The notes under the pieces: generated by a model
Database searches by the model: none
What the model saw: the letters and a program-made list of their open reading frames with translations, nothing else
Told to the model about the DNA's origin: nothing
Part shown: in pieces, positions 16,914 to 24,779 of the stretch
How the letters are laid out: the number at the start of each line of letters is the position of its first letter
Position numbering within the stretch: position 1 is the stretch's first letter
Translations under genes and position numbers: made by a program
Assembly (NCBI GenBank): GCA_050951845.1
Contig: JBMNJV010000004.1
Span: 369,052 to 433,051 of the forward strand
Origin: UBA5436 sp050951845
GTDB lineage: Bacteria > Bacillota > Clostridia > Saccharofermentanales > DTU023
DNA: 64,000 bases
Direction: 5' to 3'

Positions 16914-17393
16914 TCATTTATCCGGATTTGAATGAATATTGGAAATGGAGAGTAAAATTGATTTTAATTGAATTGCATCCTGATCAGATCTGGTTGCAGC
17001 AAAAATGGTATCATCTCCTGCTATGGACCCGATAATCTGTTCCAAATGCATTGAATCAAGTGAAGCTGCAGCAGCTTGTGCCATACCCGGAAGAGTTTTA
17101 ATAATCACAAAACTAACTGTACTTTCAATGGAAATGACAGCTTCAATAAAAATTGTCATAAAACGCCCGGAAGCTCCCTCGCCGCTTTGGCTCATCGGTA
17201 CATATTTTTGTTTACCGTGACCTGTTGCAACTTTCAAAATGCCGAGTTCTTTAATATCTCTGGAAATGGTAGCTTGCGTAACATCCATATTGAAGGATCT
17301 TAATGCGTCAACCAATTCTTCCTGAGTTTCAATATTATTTTGTTTTATGATTTGGAGAATTCTGCTCTGTCTTAAATTCTTTGATGGATTCAT
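16914..17393 (-). CDS. argR: Arginine repressor ArgR
   Basis: Transcription factor sensing L-arginine. The N-terminal winged helix-turn-helix (about 10-70) includes TQATISRDIKELGILKV, and the C-terminal oligomerisation/arginine-binding part has GSIAGDDTIFAA, where GDDT holds the ligand-contacting Asp pair. Length 159 is typical. The ATG overlaps the nadK stop as ATGA, with GAGG 9 nt upstream. No arginine biosynthesis genes are in the window; the nadK-argR-recN order is conserved across Firmicutes regardless of target genes. Confidence 0.95.
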   Translation of the reverse strand: MNPSKNLRQSRILQIIKQNNIETQEELVDALRSFNMDVTQATISRDIKELGILKVATGHGKQKYVPMSQSGEGASGRFMTIFIEAVISIESTVSFVIIKTLPGMAQAAAASLDSMHLEQIIGSIAGDDTIFAATRSDQDAIQLKSILLSISNIHSNPDK

Positions 17394-18250
17394 CTCGCCA
17401 TACCTCTTAATTGAATTTTGCTCGGTAATGTTTGATAGAATTTATCATCGCTTAAGCGAATTTTATTAAACTGCATTTCAGAACCGCTCAGCAAAGCATA
17501 ATTGTCAGCTTCGACTTCAATGTCTTTCCTGCCGTCAATTGAAAAAAGCGCAGGTCCGGATTTTTTTACTAATTGTAATTTCACGACAGACTTACTGTCG
17601 GTAATATAAGTTCTGTTATGCAGGGTATGCGGTGCTAAAGGTGTAATTAAAATTACATTTACTTGCGGGTGGACAATCGGTCCGCCCGCAGCAAGATTAT
17701 AAGCAGTTGAACCTGTTGGGCTGGCAACAATTATACCGTCACCCGGAATGCGTTCAACCATATTATTGTCAATTGTCAAATCAAAGGTCAAAATACCGGT
17801 ATTACCGCCCCCTCTGCATAAGACAACATCGTTCAGAGCATATCCGTGGTCAATTAAATTCGAATATTGATCATAACATTTAACGTCCAGCATCATTCGC
17901 TCTTCAATTTGATATTGCTCGGAAAGTAACAACGGAACAGCTTGTACAATTTGATCAGGTTCAATTTCCGCCAGAAAACCGACACTGCCTAAATTGATAC
18001 CGATTTGCGGTAAGCCTTTTGAAGTCGGATGATGTGCTGCAGATAAAAAAGTTCCGTCGCCGCCTAAACATATTATAAAATCACAATCGGTATAAGAATT
18101 GAATTCAATATGAGGAGAACGAAAGCCGCCTGCCAGTTCCGGTTCAATGACCGGCTGTCCACCATTTTTTACAATTTCCTTTACCAAATGATTTGTAACC
18201 TTAAAATCAGGATCACGTGATCGATTGGGAAAAATAGCTATTCTTTTCAT
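17390..18250 (-). CDS. nadK: NAD kinase
   Basis: Phosphorylates NAD to NADP. Motifs: GGDGTFLSAAH near residue 58, the substrate-binding ALNDVVLCRG, and the glycine-rich DGIIVASPTGSTAYNLAAGG. I place the start at ATG 18250 (MKRIAIFPN), which has GGAG 11 nt upstream and matches the usual family start; an upstream in-frame codon at 18280 would add ten atypical residues. It overlaps argR by 4 nt. About 286 residues. Confidence 0.95.
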   Translation of the reverse strand: MKRIAIFPNRSRDPDFKVTNHLVKEIVKNGGQPVIEPELAGGFRSPHIEFNSYTDCDFIICLGGDGTFLSAAHHPTSKGLPQIGINLGSVGFLAEIEPDQIVQAVPLLLSEQYQIEERMMLDVKCYDQYSNLIDHGYALNDVVLCRGGGNTGILTFDLTIDNNMVERIPGDGIIVASPTGSTAYNLAAGGPIVHPQVNVILITPLAPHTLHNRTYITDSKSVVKLQLVKKSGPALFSIDGRKDIEVEADNYALLSGSEMQFNKIRLSDDKFYQTLPSKIQLRGMAR

Positions 18251-18322
18251 GTGATGACTTTCTCCACAAGTTTTTATCATTATAGCTTATTTTGTATAAA
18301 TATGTAATAAGATTCTGTATAC

Positions 18323-19249
18323 TTAATAATCTCTATGCATTAAAACCGAAGTAAAATAGTTAAGAAAGTCAGTGTTCACATTTAAATTTTCTAACTGTTT
18401 CAGAATGCCGACTATTTCTGCGTATAATTTATTTTCATATTTTTCTGACTCTTCAACTCCGAGTAAAGTTACAAAAGTTAATTTATCATCACGTGCATCT
18501 TTACCGACAGATTTGCCTAATTTTTTTTCGTCCGAAATTACATCCAGCAAATCATCTCTGATTTGAAATGCCAAGCCTAAATTATCCGCATATGAAATAA
18601 ACAGTTGCTCCAACTGTGAATTGAAATTATCCGTATTTTGCATTGCTTCAGCATAATAATACCCGCTTAAAGTTGCAGCTTTAATCAAACCGCCGGTTTT
18701 CAGTTTTTGTAATCTGATCAAATATTCTAAAGCAATCTCCGGATTATCCGATTCGAATTGTGTCAGATCCATGCTTTGCCCTCCGATCATACCGTTAACT
18801 CCGGCATTATGAGCAATATTCCGGCATGCTTTAATCAATTCAGGTTTAAGCTTACATAGATCAAACAATTCTTCATATGCCAGATTTAACAGACCGTCAC
18901 CGGCCAAAACAGCCATACCGTCGCCATAAATAATATGATTGGTCGGTTTTCCCCGCCGTAAATCATCATTGTCCATTGCAGGAAGATCATCATGGATTAA
19001 AGAATAAGCATGAATCATTTCAATTGCCGACGCTAACCGTAACAAATTCGGATCGGTTGCACAATCTAAAGCATTTGCAACAGCTAAGGTTAAAACCGGG
19101 CGAACCCTCTTACCGCCTGACAGCAAACTGTAACGCATCGCATCTACTACCTTTTGTTCGGAGTCTACTTTTGGTTCTGAAGTGCATCTTATAAGTTCAT
19201 TTTCAATTTGCTCTAAATAGTTTACATATTTTTGCATGTTTTTATCCAT
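18323..19249 (-). CDS. ispA: Farnesyl/geranyl diphosphate synthase (IspA type)
   Basis: Short-chain prenyl diphosphate synthase condensing isopentenyl diphosphate onto allylic primers. The first Asp-rich motif is HDDLPAMDNDDLRRGKPT and the second QIRDDLLDVISD, with GKDARDDKLT following. ATG 19249 is chosen because AAAGGA lies six bases upstream; 24 more codons upstream are open but lack family similarity. About 308 residues. dxs and tlyA, which often sit between ispA and nadK in Firmicutes, are absent; a 72-bp gap separates ispA and nadK. Confidence 0.94.
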   Translation of the reverse strand: MDKNMQKYVNYLEQIENELIRCTSEPKVDSEQKVVDAMRYSLLSGGKRVRPVLTLAVANALDCATDPNLLRLASAIEMIHAYSLIHDDLPAMDNDDLRRGKPTNHIIYGDGMAVLAGDGLLNLAYEELFDLCKLKPELIKACRNIAHNAGVNGMIGGQSMDLTQFESDNPEIALEYLIRLQKLKTGGLIKAATLSGYYYAEAMQNTDNFNSQLEQLFISYADNLGLAFQIRDDLLDVISDEKKLGKSVGKDARDDKLTFVTLLGVEESEKYENKLYAEIVGILKQLENLNVNTDFLNYFTSVLMHRDY

Positions 19250-19340
19250 AATCAATCCTTTCAGATTTGAATAATTAATCAAATCCATATTGTTCATTTT
19301 TGTAAAAATAGTTGTAAGCATTTATTCAAAAACACACTAT

Positions 19341-19625
19341 TCAATTATTTTGATCAATTGTACTTTGATTAATAATATCGGTTATCTGTTCTTCCATCTC
19401 CGTCAAATACTTTTCCGACCATTTTGCCAATTTCATGCCTTTTTTGAAAAGTTTAATTGACTGATCGAGATCACCTTGCACATTTTCCAATTGTTCAACA
19501 ATACTTTTTAATTCAGCAATAGAGTCTTGAAAAGATTTCGGTTGCTCGTCTTCCTGTTCCGGTTGAAGATTACCCGAACTAAGCCGATTTAATTGTATTT
19601 CCTCTAATGGTAATTTCTCAGTCAT
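19341..19625 (-). CDS. xseB: Exodeoxyribonuclease VII small subunit
   Basis: Small helical subunit that activates XseA for single-strand DNA degradation. The family core FQDSIAELKSIVEQLENVQG and SIKLFKKGMKLAKW is clear (about 32-72). The N-terminal 30 residues are an acidic, Gln-rich extension. 94 residues; AGGAG lies five bases before the ATG. It lies directly downstream of xseA, so the pair is almost certainly cotranscribed. Confidence 0.93.
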   Translation of the reverse strand: MTEKLPLEEIQLNRLSSGNLQPEQEDEQPKSFQDSIAELKSIVEQLENVQGDLDQSIKLFKKGMKLAKWSEKYLTEMEEQITDIINQSTIDQNN

Positions 19626-19647
19626 AATAACTCCTGTGATTTTATAA

Positions 19648-20853
19648 TTATAATTCAGATTTATATGTGATTTCTTTGATTTCAGCGGAGGCTTTTCCGT
19701 CAGACCAATGGATCCTGATTTCCTGACCGCCGGAAATCTTTTTAACGGAATCTATTGTTGTATTATCAGAACTTTCAATGTAGGCATAGCCGCGTTCCAG
19801 AATAGAAAAGGGATTTAATGCATGCAAATTGTTATAAAGAAATTTCAGTTGTCCTTTATAATTTATTATTTGATGTTTCAACTCACGTTCAATACGTTCA
19901 CATAATTGTTTAATGATTTGTTTATGTTGTTCAATTATGATAGCGGGATTTTGGAATACAGATCTTTCCGTTAAAAAATCCAGGGTTTGTTTAGCATTAA
20001 ATAACTGCCGTCGTAATGATTTAATTAATTTTTCCCGTTCAGCCTGAATATTTGCGAACAGCATTTTTTTCTCAGGTAAAACCAATTCTGCCGCAGCAGA
20101 AGGTGTCGGGGCCCTTAAGTCCGCACAAAAATCGGCAATTGTAAAATCAGTTTCATGTCCTACCGCAGAAATTATCGGAATTTGTGAATTGAAAATTGCA
20201 TCTGCAACAACCTTTTCATTAAATGCCCATAAATCTTCAATTGAACCGCCTCCCCTGGCAATAATAATTACATCGACTTCTTTTTTTAAGTTAAAAAGCT
20301 TAATTGCATCAGCAATTTGATCGGCTGCTCCGCTTCCCTGCACCGCAACCGGTACAAAGTGCATTTTGAATCCGGGAAATCTGCGACGCAAAACATTAAT
20401 TATATCTTTGATTACAGCACCTTCCGGTGATGTGGCAACTCCGATGATTTTCGGCAAATCCGGAAGAGACTTTTTGTTTTTTTCGGAAAAATAACCTTGA
20501 TCTGCCAATTGCTTTTTCAGTAATTCAAATTGTTGATGCAGATTTCCGATACCTTGCGGTTCCATTGAGTTGACGATTAACTGAAAACGGCCTGCAACTT
20601 CATAGATACCGGCTTTGGCCGTCAGAGATACCTTATCACCGTTTTGCGGAGAAAATTTGATTCTGCTGTAATTTGATCGGAACATCACACAACTTACGCT
20701 GGAATTCTCGTCTTTCAGAGAAAAATAATAATGTCCGGAAGAATACAGTTTGCCTCCGGATATTTCTCCGTAAACTTGGATGTCAGCTAAAGCCGGATGA
20801 TCATCCAGAATTTTTGCAACCAGACGGTTCAGTTCAGAAACAGAATAAGTCAT
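19648..20853 (-). CDS. xseA: Exodeoxyribonuclease VII large subunit
   Basis: Catalytic subunit of exonuclease VII. An N-terminal OB-fold (VYGEISGGKLYSSGHYYFSL) is followed by the catalytic domain with GVATSPEGAVIKDI, IIARGGGSIEDLWAFNE and SAVGHETDFTIADFCADLRA, then a long coiled coil (about 270-345). Length 401 is normal. The ATG begins 6 nt after the nusB stop; an AAGGA site lies within the end of nusB. Confidence 0.96.
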   Translation of the reverse strand: MTYSVSELNRLVAKILDDHPALADIQVYGEISGGKLYSSGHYYFSLKDENSSVSCVMFRSNYSRIKFSPQNGDKVSLTAKAGIYEVAGRFQLIVNSMEPQGIGNLHQQFELLKKQLADQGYFSEKNKKSLPDLPKIIGVATSPEGAVIKDIINVLRRRFPGFKMHFVPVAVQGSGAADQIADAIKLFNLKKEVDVIIIARGGGSIEDLWAFNEKVVADAIFNSQIPIISAVGHETDFTIADFCADLRAPTPSAAAELVLPEKKMLFANIQAEREKLIKSLRRQLFNAKQTLDFLTERSVFQNPAIIIEQHKQIIKQLCERIERELKHQIINYKGQLKFLYNNLHALNPFSILERGYAYIESSDNTTIDSVKKISGGQEIRIHWSDGKASAEIKEITYKSEL

Positions 20854-20858
20854 TCCGA

Positions 20859-21269
20859 CTAACTTTCCTTCAGGATTTCCCGGTCAATATTGCCGAGAAT
20901 TGCATTAATATAGGAACGGGATTCATCTCCGCTATATATTTTTGCTAAACGCACAGCTTCAGAAATAGCTACATTATTCGGAATATCTTGCATATATTTC
21001 ATTTCATAAATTGCTAATCGCAGTATTGTCAAATCTACTTTAGGCAATCTGTCCAAGGTCCATTTGACCAAAAAAGGTTCAAGAATATTATCCAAATCTT
21101 TTTTTTCTGTGATAACTCCATTAACTCTTGTTTCAAAAAAATCCATTTGTCGGTCAGGAACAGGATAGTTTGCCAAAAAATATTCAATTTGCTTGTCTAT
21201 ATGTTCAGGTTGAATTTCAATTTGGAATAAAAACATAAAAGCATATTCTCTTACTAAACTGCGTTTCAC
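20859..21269 (-). CDS. nusB: Transcription antitermination factor NusB
   Basis: Small all-helical RNA-binding factor of the rRNA antitermination complex with NusE. I set the start at GTG 21269 because GGAGG lies five bases upstream and the resulting MKRSLVREYAFMFLFQIE matches the usual NusB beginning; a TTG at 21290 is less likely. C-terminal family features: ILRLAIYEMKYMQDIPNNVA and SEAVRLAKIYSGDESRSYIN. About 136 residues. It follows the DUF2273 gene and precedes xseA. Confidence 0.94.
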   Translation of the reverse strand: MKRSLVREYAFMFLFQIEIQPEHIDKQIEYFLANYPVPDRQMDFFETRVNGVITEKKDLDNILEPFLVKWTLDRLPKVDLTILRLAIYEMKYMQDIPNNVAISEAVRLAKIYSGDESRSYINAILGNIDREILKES

Positions 21270-21322
21270 TAAACCCTCCGACAAATACAAATATATTAAC
21301 TGATTTCCCGATGAAAATCCGC

Positions 21323-21568
21323 TTATCTGAATCTTCCCGGTGGAAAAATCCGATCAAAAAGCTCTTTTATCGATTTTTCATCGGAAAAATATCTGACACC
21401 GATATAATATCCGATTATAGTCAAAATCAAAATAAATATAGTTTTCAGCAAACCGAAAATCACTAATAATAAAGCAATAATAAAACCGATTATTGCTCCT
21501 TTTTTGCCTGAACCTCTGGTATTCAAATGATCTAACAGAGCAGAAAAAATGTTTTTCTTATCGCGCAT
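21323..21568 (-). CDS. DUF2273 small membrane protein
   Basis: An 81-residue protein with two tightly spaced hydrophobic helices (GAIIGFIIALLLVIFGLLKT and IFILILTIIGYYIGVRYF), matching DUF2273 proteins found beside Asp23 genes. ATG 21568 is chosen because AGGAGG lies four bases upstream; a longer reading frame would overlap the end of amaP. Together with amaP and asp23 it forms a cell-envelope stress module. Its exact role is unknown. Confidence 0.85.
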   Translation of the reverse strand: MRDKKNIFSALLDHLNTRGSGKKGAIIGFIIALLLVIFGLLKTIFILILTIIGYYIGVRYFSDEKSIKELFDRIFPPGRFR

Positions 21569-21584
21569 GTAGCCTCCTGCTTGA

Positions 21585-22133
21585 TCATTCGATCCTTGCT
21601 GCAATAGTATCAACCCGACTCACCCGTATCATTACTTCCGCAACTTCAATACCGGTATATCGTTCAACATCTTTTTTTACCCTCTCTTGAACTCTTGCCA
21701 TCATGGCAGGTAATTCTACATTGGAATAAGCCATTACACTTAGTCTGACCGACAGTCTATCGCCCTTGAAAGGTGCGATATGTGCTTTGGCGGCTTTGAC
21801 ACCGGCTTGAGCAGATTGTGCGGCATTGAGTGCAACACTTTCGATTGCATCAATACCTATGTCGATGGAACCCATTTGACTTTCCGTCACTCTGGCCCGG
21901 CGCAGTCTGCCGGATAAGATAGTATTAACCAAACTGGAAATTGCACCGATAAATAAAACACCGAATAAAACTATAAAGAAAACTTTGCTGCGCGGCTGAC
22001 TGACTATCCGCACTAATAAAGTAATAGCACCGCTCATTAATTCCTCATTAAGTAAAATGGCAACAAACAATATAGATATTAATGCCAGAAAGAAATATAA
22101 GACAATGCGTGCTACACGTACCAAACGATTCAT
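21585..22133 (-). CDS. amaP: Asp23 membrane anchor protein AmaP
   Basis: Membrane anchor that, in staphylococci, tethers Asp23 to the membrane. Two N-terminal hydrophobic helices (about 9-30 and 50-72) are followed by an Asp23-related domain ending in MIRVSRVDTIAARIE. 182 residues; GGAG lies seven bases before the ATG. It sits between asp23 and the DUF2273 gene, the normal arrangement. Confidence 0.88.
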   Translation of the reverse strand: MNRLVRVARIVLYFFLALISILFVAILLNEELMSGAITLLVRIVSQPRSKVFFIVLFGVLFIGAISSLVNTILSGRLRRARVTESQMGSIDIGIDAIESVALNAAQSAQAGVKAAKAHIAPFKGDRLSVRLSVMAYSNVELPAMMARVQERVKKDVERYTGIEVAEVMIRVSRVDTIAARIE

Positions 22134-22180
22134 ATCTATTCTCCATTATGTTTTATTCGGATTAATTGCCGAATTATTTT

Positions 22181-22546
22181 TTAAACTTCAGCTTTAACTC
22201 CCATCACCTGAACATGCACAAAATCAACAACCAATCCGGTATATAATTCTACATCTTCTTTGACTTTTTCCTGAATATTCCAAGCTACTTCAGGTAAGAC
22301 ATAACCGAATTTACAAATCGGATAGATTGTAATAGTTACAAACTCCGAATTATCCTTACCGAATTCGACCTTTACACCCCGTCCGTCATGCTCTACTCCC
22401 AAAGCTTCCTTAATACTGACTAAAACACCGGAATCAAGATCAAGAACACCTTCGATTCTGCGAGCGGCTTCAGCCGCATATTGTGCGACAAAGCCTTGTG
22501 ACAATGTACGTTTACCTTTAATCGAATTATCAGTTAAATAAGACAT
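22181..22546 (-). CDS. asp23: Asp23/Gls24 family envelope stress protein
   Basis: A 121-residue Asp23 (DUF322) protein. Recognisable features: YAAEAARRIEGVLDLDSG, then VKVEFGKDNSEFVTITIYPI and a C-terminal DVELYTGLVVDFVHVQV. Asp23 proteins associate with the membrane through AmaP and are linked to envelope homeostasis. It lies 26 bp downstream of efp; in spore-formers the spoIIIA operon often lies between these genes, and nothing of it is present. Confidence 0.92.
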   Translation of the reverse strand: MSYLTDNSIKGKRTLSQGFVAQYAAEAARRIEGVLDLDSGVLVSIKEALGVEHDGRGVKVEFGKDNSEFVTITIYPICKFGYVLPEVAWNIQEKVKEDVELYTGLVVDFVHVQVMGVKAEV

Positions 22547-22572
22547 AATCTTTTCCGCATGTTTTTAACAAT

Positions 22573-23136
22573 CTAATTGCGAACTCTTTCTTCATATGCT
22601 CCGCTGCGCGTATCGACTTTAATCACGTCGCCCTGATTGACGAACAGAGGAACTTTTATTTCCGCACCGGTTTCCACGATTGCAGTTTTGGTTGCATTGG
22701 TAGCCGTATCACCTTTAACCGCAGGTTCACATTGTGTGATTAAGAGTTCTACAAAAATCGGCAATTCAATATTGATAATTTCGCCATTATAAGAAACTAC
22801 TTGGCAAGTGATACCTTCTTTAAGGTAATTCAAATCATCGCCTAATATTGCAGCAGTAATCGGCAATTGTTCATATGTTTCATTATCCATAAAATAATAC
22901 AGATCGCCGTCAGAATACAAATATTGCATATCCCTTCTGGTTAAAGCAACACGCTTGAATTTTTCAGACGGATTAAAACTGTCTTCACGAATTGTGCCTG
23001 TTTTCAAATTGCGATATTTTGTTCTGACAAAAGCAGCACCTTTTCCCGGCTTAACGTGTTGGAATTCTATGACCTGAAAGATATCACCATCCCGCTCAAA
23101 TGATACACCATTACGGAAATCTCCTGCACTTATCAT
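22573..23136 (-). CDS. efp: Translation elongation factor P
   Basis: Relieves ribosome stalling at polyproline. Three-domain beta-barrel protein of normal length (187). The modification loop is HVKPGKGAAFVRTKYRNLKTG minus its last residue, with a Lys at the tip (about residue 32). The C-terminus ends in the typical DVIKVDTRSGAYEERV. A perfect AGGAGG lies 5 nt before the ATG. A good promoter lies 98-126 bp upstream, so efp is probably the first gene of the unit running to recN. Confidence 0.97.
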   Translation of the reverse strand: MISAGDFRNGVSFERDGDIFQVIEFQHVKPGKGAAFVRTKYRNLKTGTIREDSFNPSEKFKRVALTRRDMQYLYSDGDLYYFMDNETYEQLPITAAILGDDLNYLKEGITCQVVSYNGEIINIELPIFVELLITQCEPAVKGDTATNATKTAIVETGAEIKVPLFVNQGDVIKVDTRSGAYEERVRN

Positions 23137-23233
23137 ATTAACCTCCTCTGCCCTAATTCGGGCTAAGACCGGATTGATTACAGCTTCTCAACCTGATTTC
23201 AAAACAGTCTTTAATACTTAATTGATGTTTTTT

Positions 23234-23262
23234 ATTCTAAATTAATAAGAACAGTGTTGCAA
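23234..23262 (-). promoter_or_regulatory. Sigma-A-type promoter for efp
   Basis: On the minus strand TTGCAA (-35), a 17-bp spacer and TAGAAT (-10). Transcription would start near 23226, giving a leader of about 90 nt before efp. The region lies in the gap between yqeG and efp. Confidence 0.55.
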
Positions 23263-23313
23263 GTTTAGCAGCGATTACGCTTTTTTGCCTTTAAGCGTTA
23301 AGTACAACTTATA

Positions 23314-23844
23314 TTAGTTGTTTTCATAACGATTAAATAAAAACTGTTCCAGCTTTCTTTTAAATCTGATTTGAATCGCTTCTTCAGCAAAACGCCGTTC
23401 AACCATGATTGTAACACAACCTGCTCTTTTTCCTGCCCAAATATCGGTAAATACCTGATCCCCTATCATCAAAGTCTGATCAGGCTGCAAATCTAATTCA
23501 GCTAATTTTTTCAGAATTTTTTTGATGCCGGGTTTATTTGCTTGCGTCATATAATCAACATCCAAGGATTTAGCATAATCGGCAATCCGATCGCTGAGAG
23601 CATTTGATAAAATACAAATAGGCAATTCAAAACTCCTGATCAAATCAACGGCCTCTTTGGCATATTCGTCTGCCTGTCTTGCCCCGTGTTCGGCCAAAGT
23701 GTTATCAATATCCAAAAAGACAAATTTAATACCTTTTGCTTTAAATGACTTCCAGTCTATACTGAATAAATCTTTGACCCGATAATCAGGTTTGAAACTT
23801 TTTTTATACCAACGTTTTAACAAATCATTACCTCGCAAAATCAA
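23314..23844 (-). CDS. yqeG: YqeG-family HAD (subclass IIIA) phosphatase
   Basis: HAD phosphatase of the YqeG type. The nucleophile motif is FVFLDIDNTLAEHG (DxD about 41-43), motif II is ICILSNAL and motif III/IV is MIGDQVFTDIWAGKRAGC. 176 residues from TTG 23844, which overlaps the ispH stop. A second TTG at 23823 follows GAGG at better spacing and gives a start like those of other YqeG proteins; no in-frame ATG exists nearby. In Bacillus yqeG lies next to yqeH-aroE; here it is separated from that block. Confidence 0.9.
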   Translation of the reverse strand: MILRGNDLLKRWYKKSFKPDYRVKDLFSIDWKSFKAKGIKFVFLDIDNTLAEHGARQADEYAKEAVDLIRSFELPICILSNALSDRIADYAKSLDVDYMTQANKPGIKKILKKLAELDLQPDQTLMIGDQVFTDIWAGKRAGCVTIMVERRFAEEAIQIRFKRKLEQFLFNRYENN

Positions 23845-24779
23845 TCTAAGATCTTTGTCAAATCAATTTCAGGTTTCTTGTGTGGTTTTGCCAAATTAAC
23901 ATTCTTTAAGTAATGTGAAATCATCTCGGTTAAATACGTAGGAGTTGATGCCCCGGATGTAATGCCTACACGCCAACCTTGTTTGAAACCGTCAAGAATT
24001 AAGTCTTCAATTGATTCAATCCGTACTACATATTCGATTCCGTGTTCCAAACCGATTTGAGCCAACATCGCTGTATTATTACTGTCAGGATCTCCTACAA
24101 CTATTAATGCATCAAGATCGGATTGTTTAATAATAGCTTCCTGGCGAACTCTGGTTGCACCGCAAATTTCATTATTGACTACTGCTTGCGGATATTTTTG
24201 TAAAACTGCCTGAATAATATTCTGTATTTCTAAAATTGATAAAGTCGTCTGATTTGTTATCAAAATATCCTGGTCAGGATCAAGGTCTAATCTGTCAGCA
24301 TCGGTTTCTTGAGTAATCAGATGCGTTTGAGGGTAATTTTGCATAATCGCTTCCGTTTCCGGATGATTATTTTTTCCGATATAAACAATTTGTTGGCCTT
24401 GAGTTAAAGATTGACTGATAATATCATGAGTTGAGACTACATCATTGCAAACGGCATCTATGACTGTTAATCCTTTTGCTTTTGCAATTTCAGTAATCTT
24501 CCCGGCAGTACCATGAGCCGATAAGATCAGAATGCCCTGATCTACGTGTTGCAGCAATTCTTCTCTGGTCATTCCCGGAATATCTACCGTATTGATCCGG
24601 TAAAAATTCAAAGCTTCCGTGATATATCGGTTATGGACAATTTTACCCAGTATACTGATTTTCGCTTCGGGATTCTCTTCGCGGGTGCGTTTGACAATCC
24701 GTAGTGCCTGAATTACACCCTTACAATAACCTCGGGGCTTAATGTCAATTATTTCCAAGTCAGCTTTTTTATCAATCAC
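23841..24779 (-). CDS. ispH: 4-hydroxy-3-methylbut-2-enyl diphosphate reductase IspH
   Basis: Iron-sulfur enzyme of the last MEP-pathway step, making IPP and DMAPP, the substrates of IspA encoded nearby. Cluster cysteines appear in RGYCKGVIQA, DAVCNDV and EICGATRVRQEA. Other motifs: HNRYITEAL, SAHGT and GITSGASTPTYLTE. It starts at GTG 24779, overlapping the stop of the preceding gene by 8 nt. In family members the first two motifs are usually AGFCFGV and DATCP; the substitutions here (Y/K around the first Cys, N after the second) are unusual but keep all three cysteines. 312 residues. Confidence 0.92.
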   Translation of the reverse strand: MIDKKADLEIIDIKPRGYCKGVIQALRIVKRTREENPEAKISILGKIVHNRYITEALNFYRINTVDIPGMTREELLQHVDQGILILSAHGTAGKITEIAKAKGLTVIDAVCNDVVSTHDIISQSLTQGQQIVYIGKNNHPETEAIMQNYPQTHLITQETDADRLDLDPDQDILITNQTTLSILEIQNIIQAVLQKYPQAVVNNEICGATRVRQEAIIKQSDLDALIVVGDPDSNNTAMLAQIGLEHGIEYVVRIESIEDLILDGFKQGWRVGITSGASTPTYLTEMISHYLKNVNLAKPHKKPEIDLTKILD

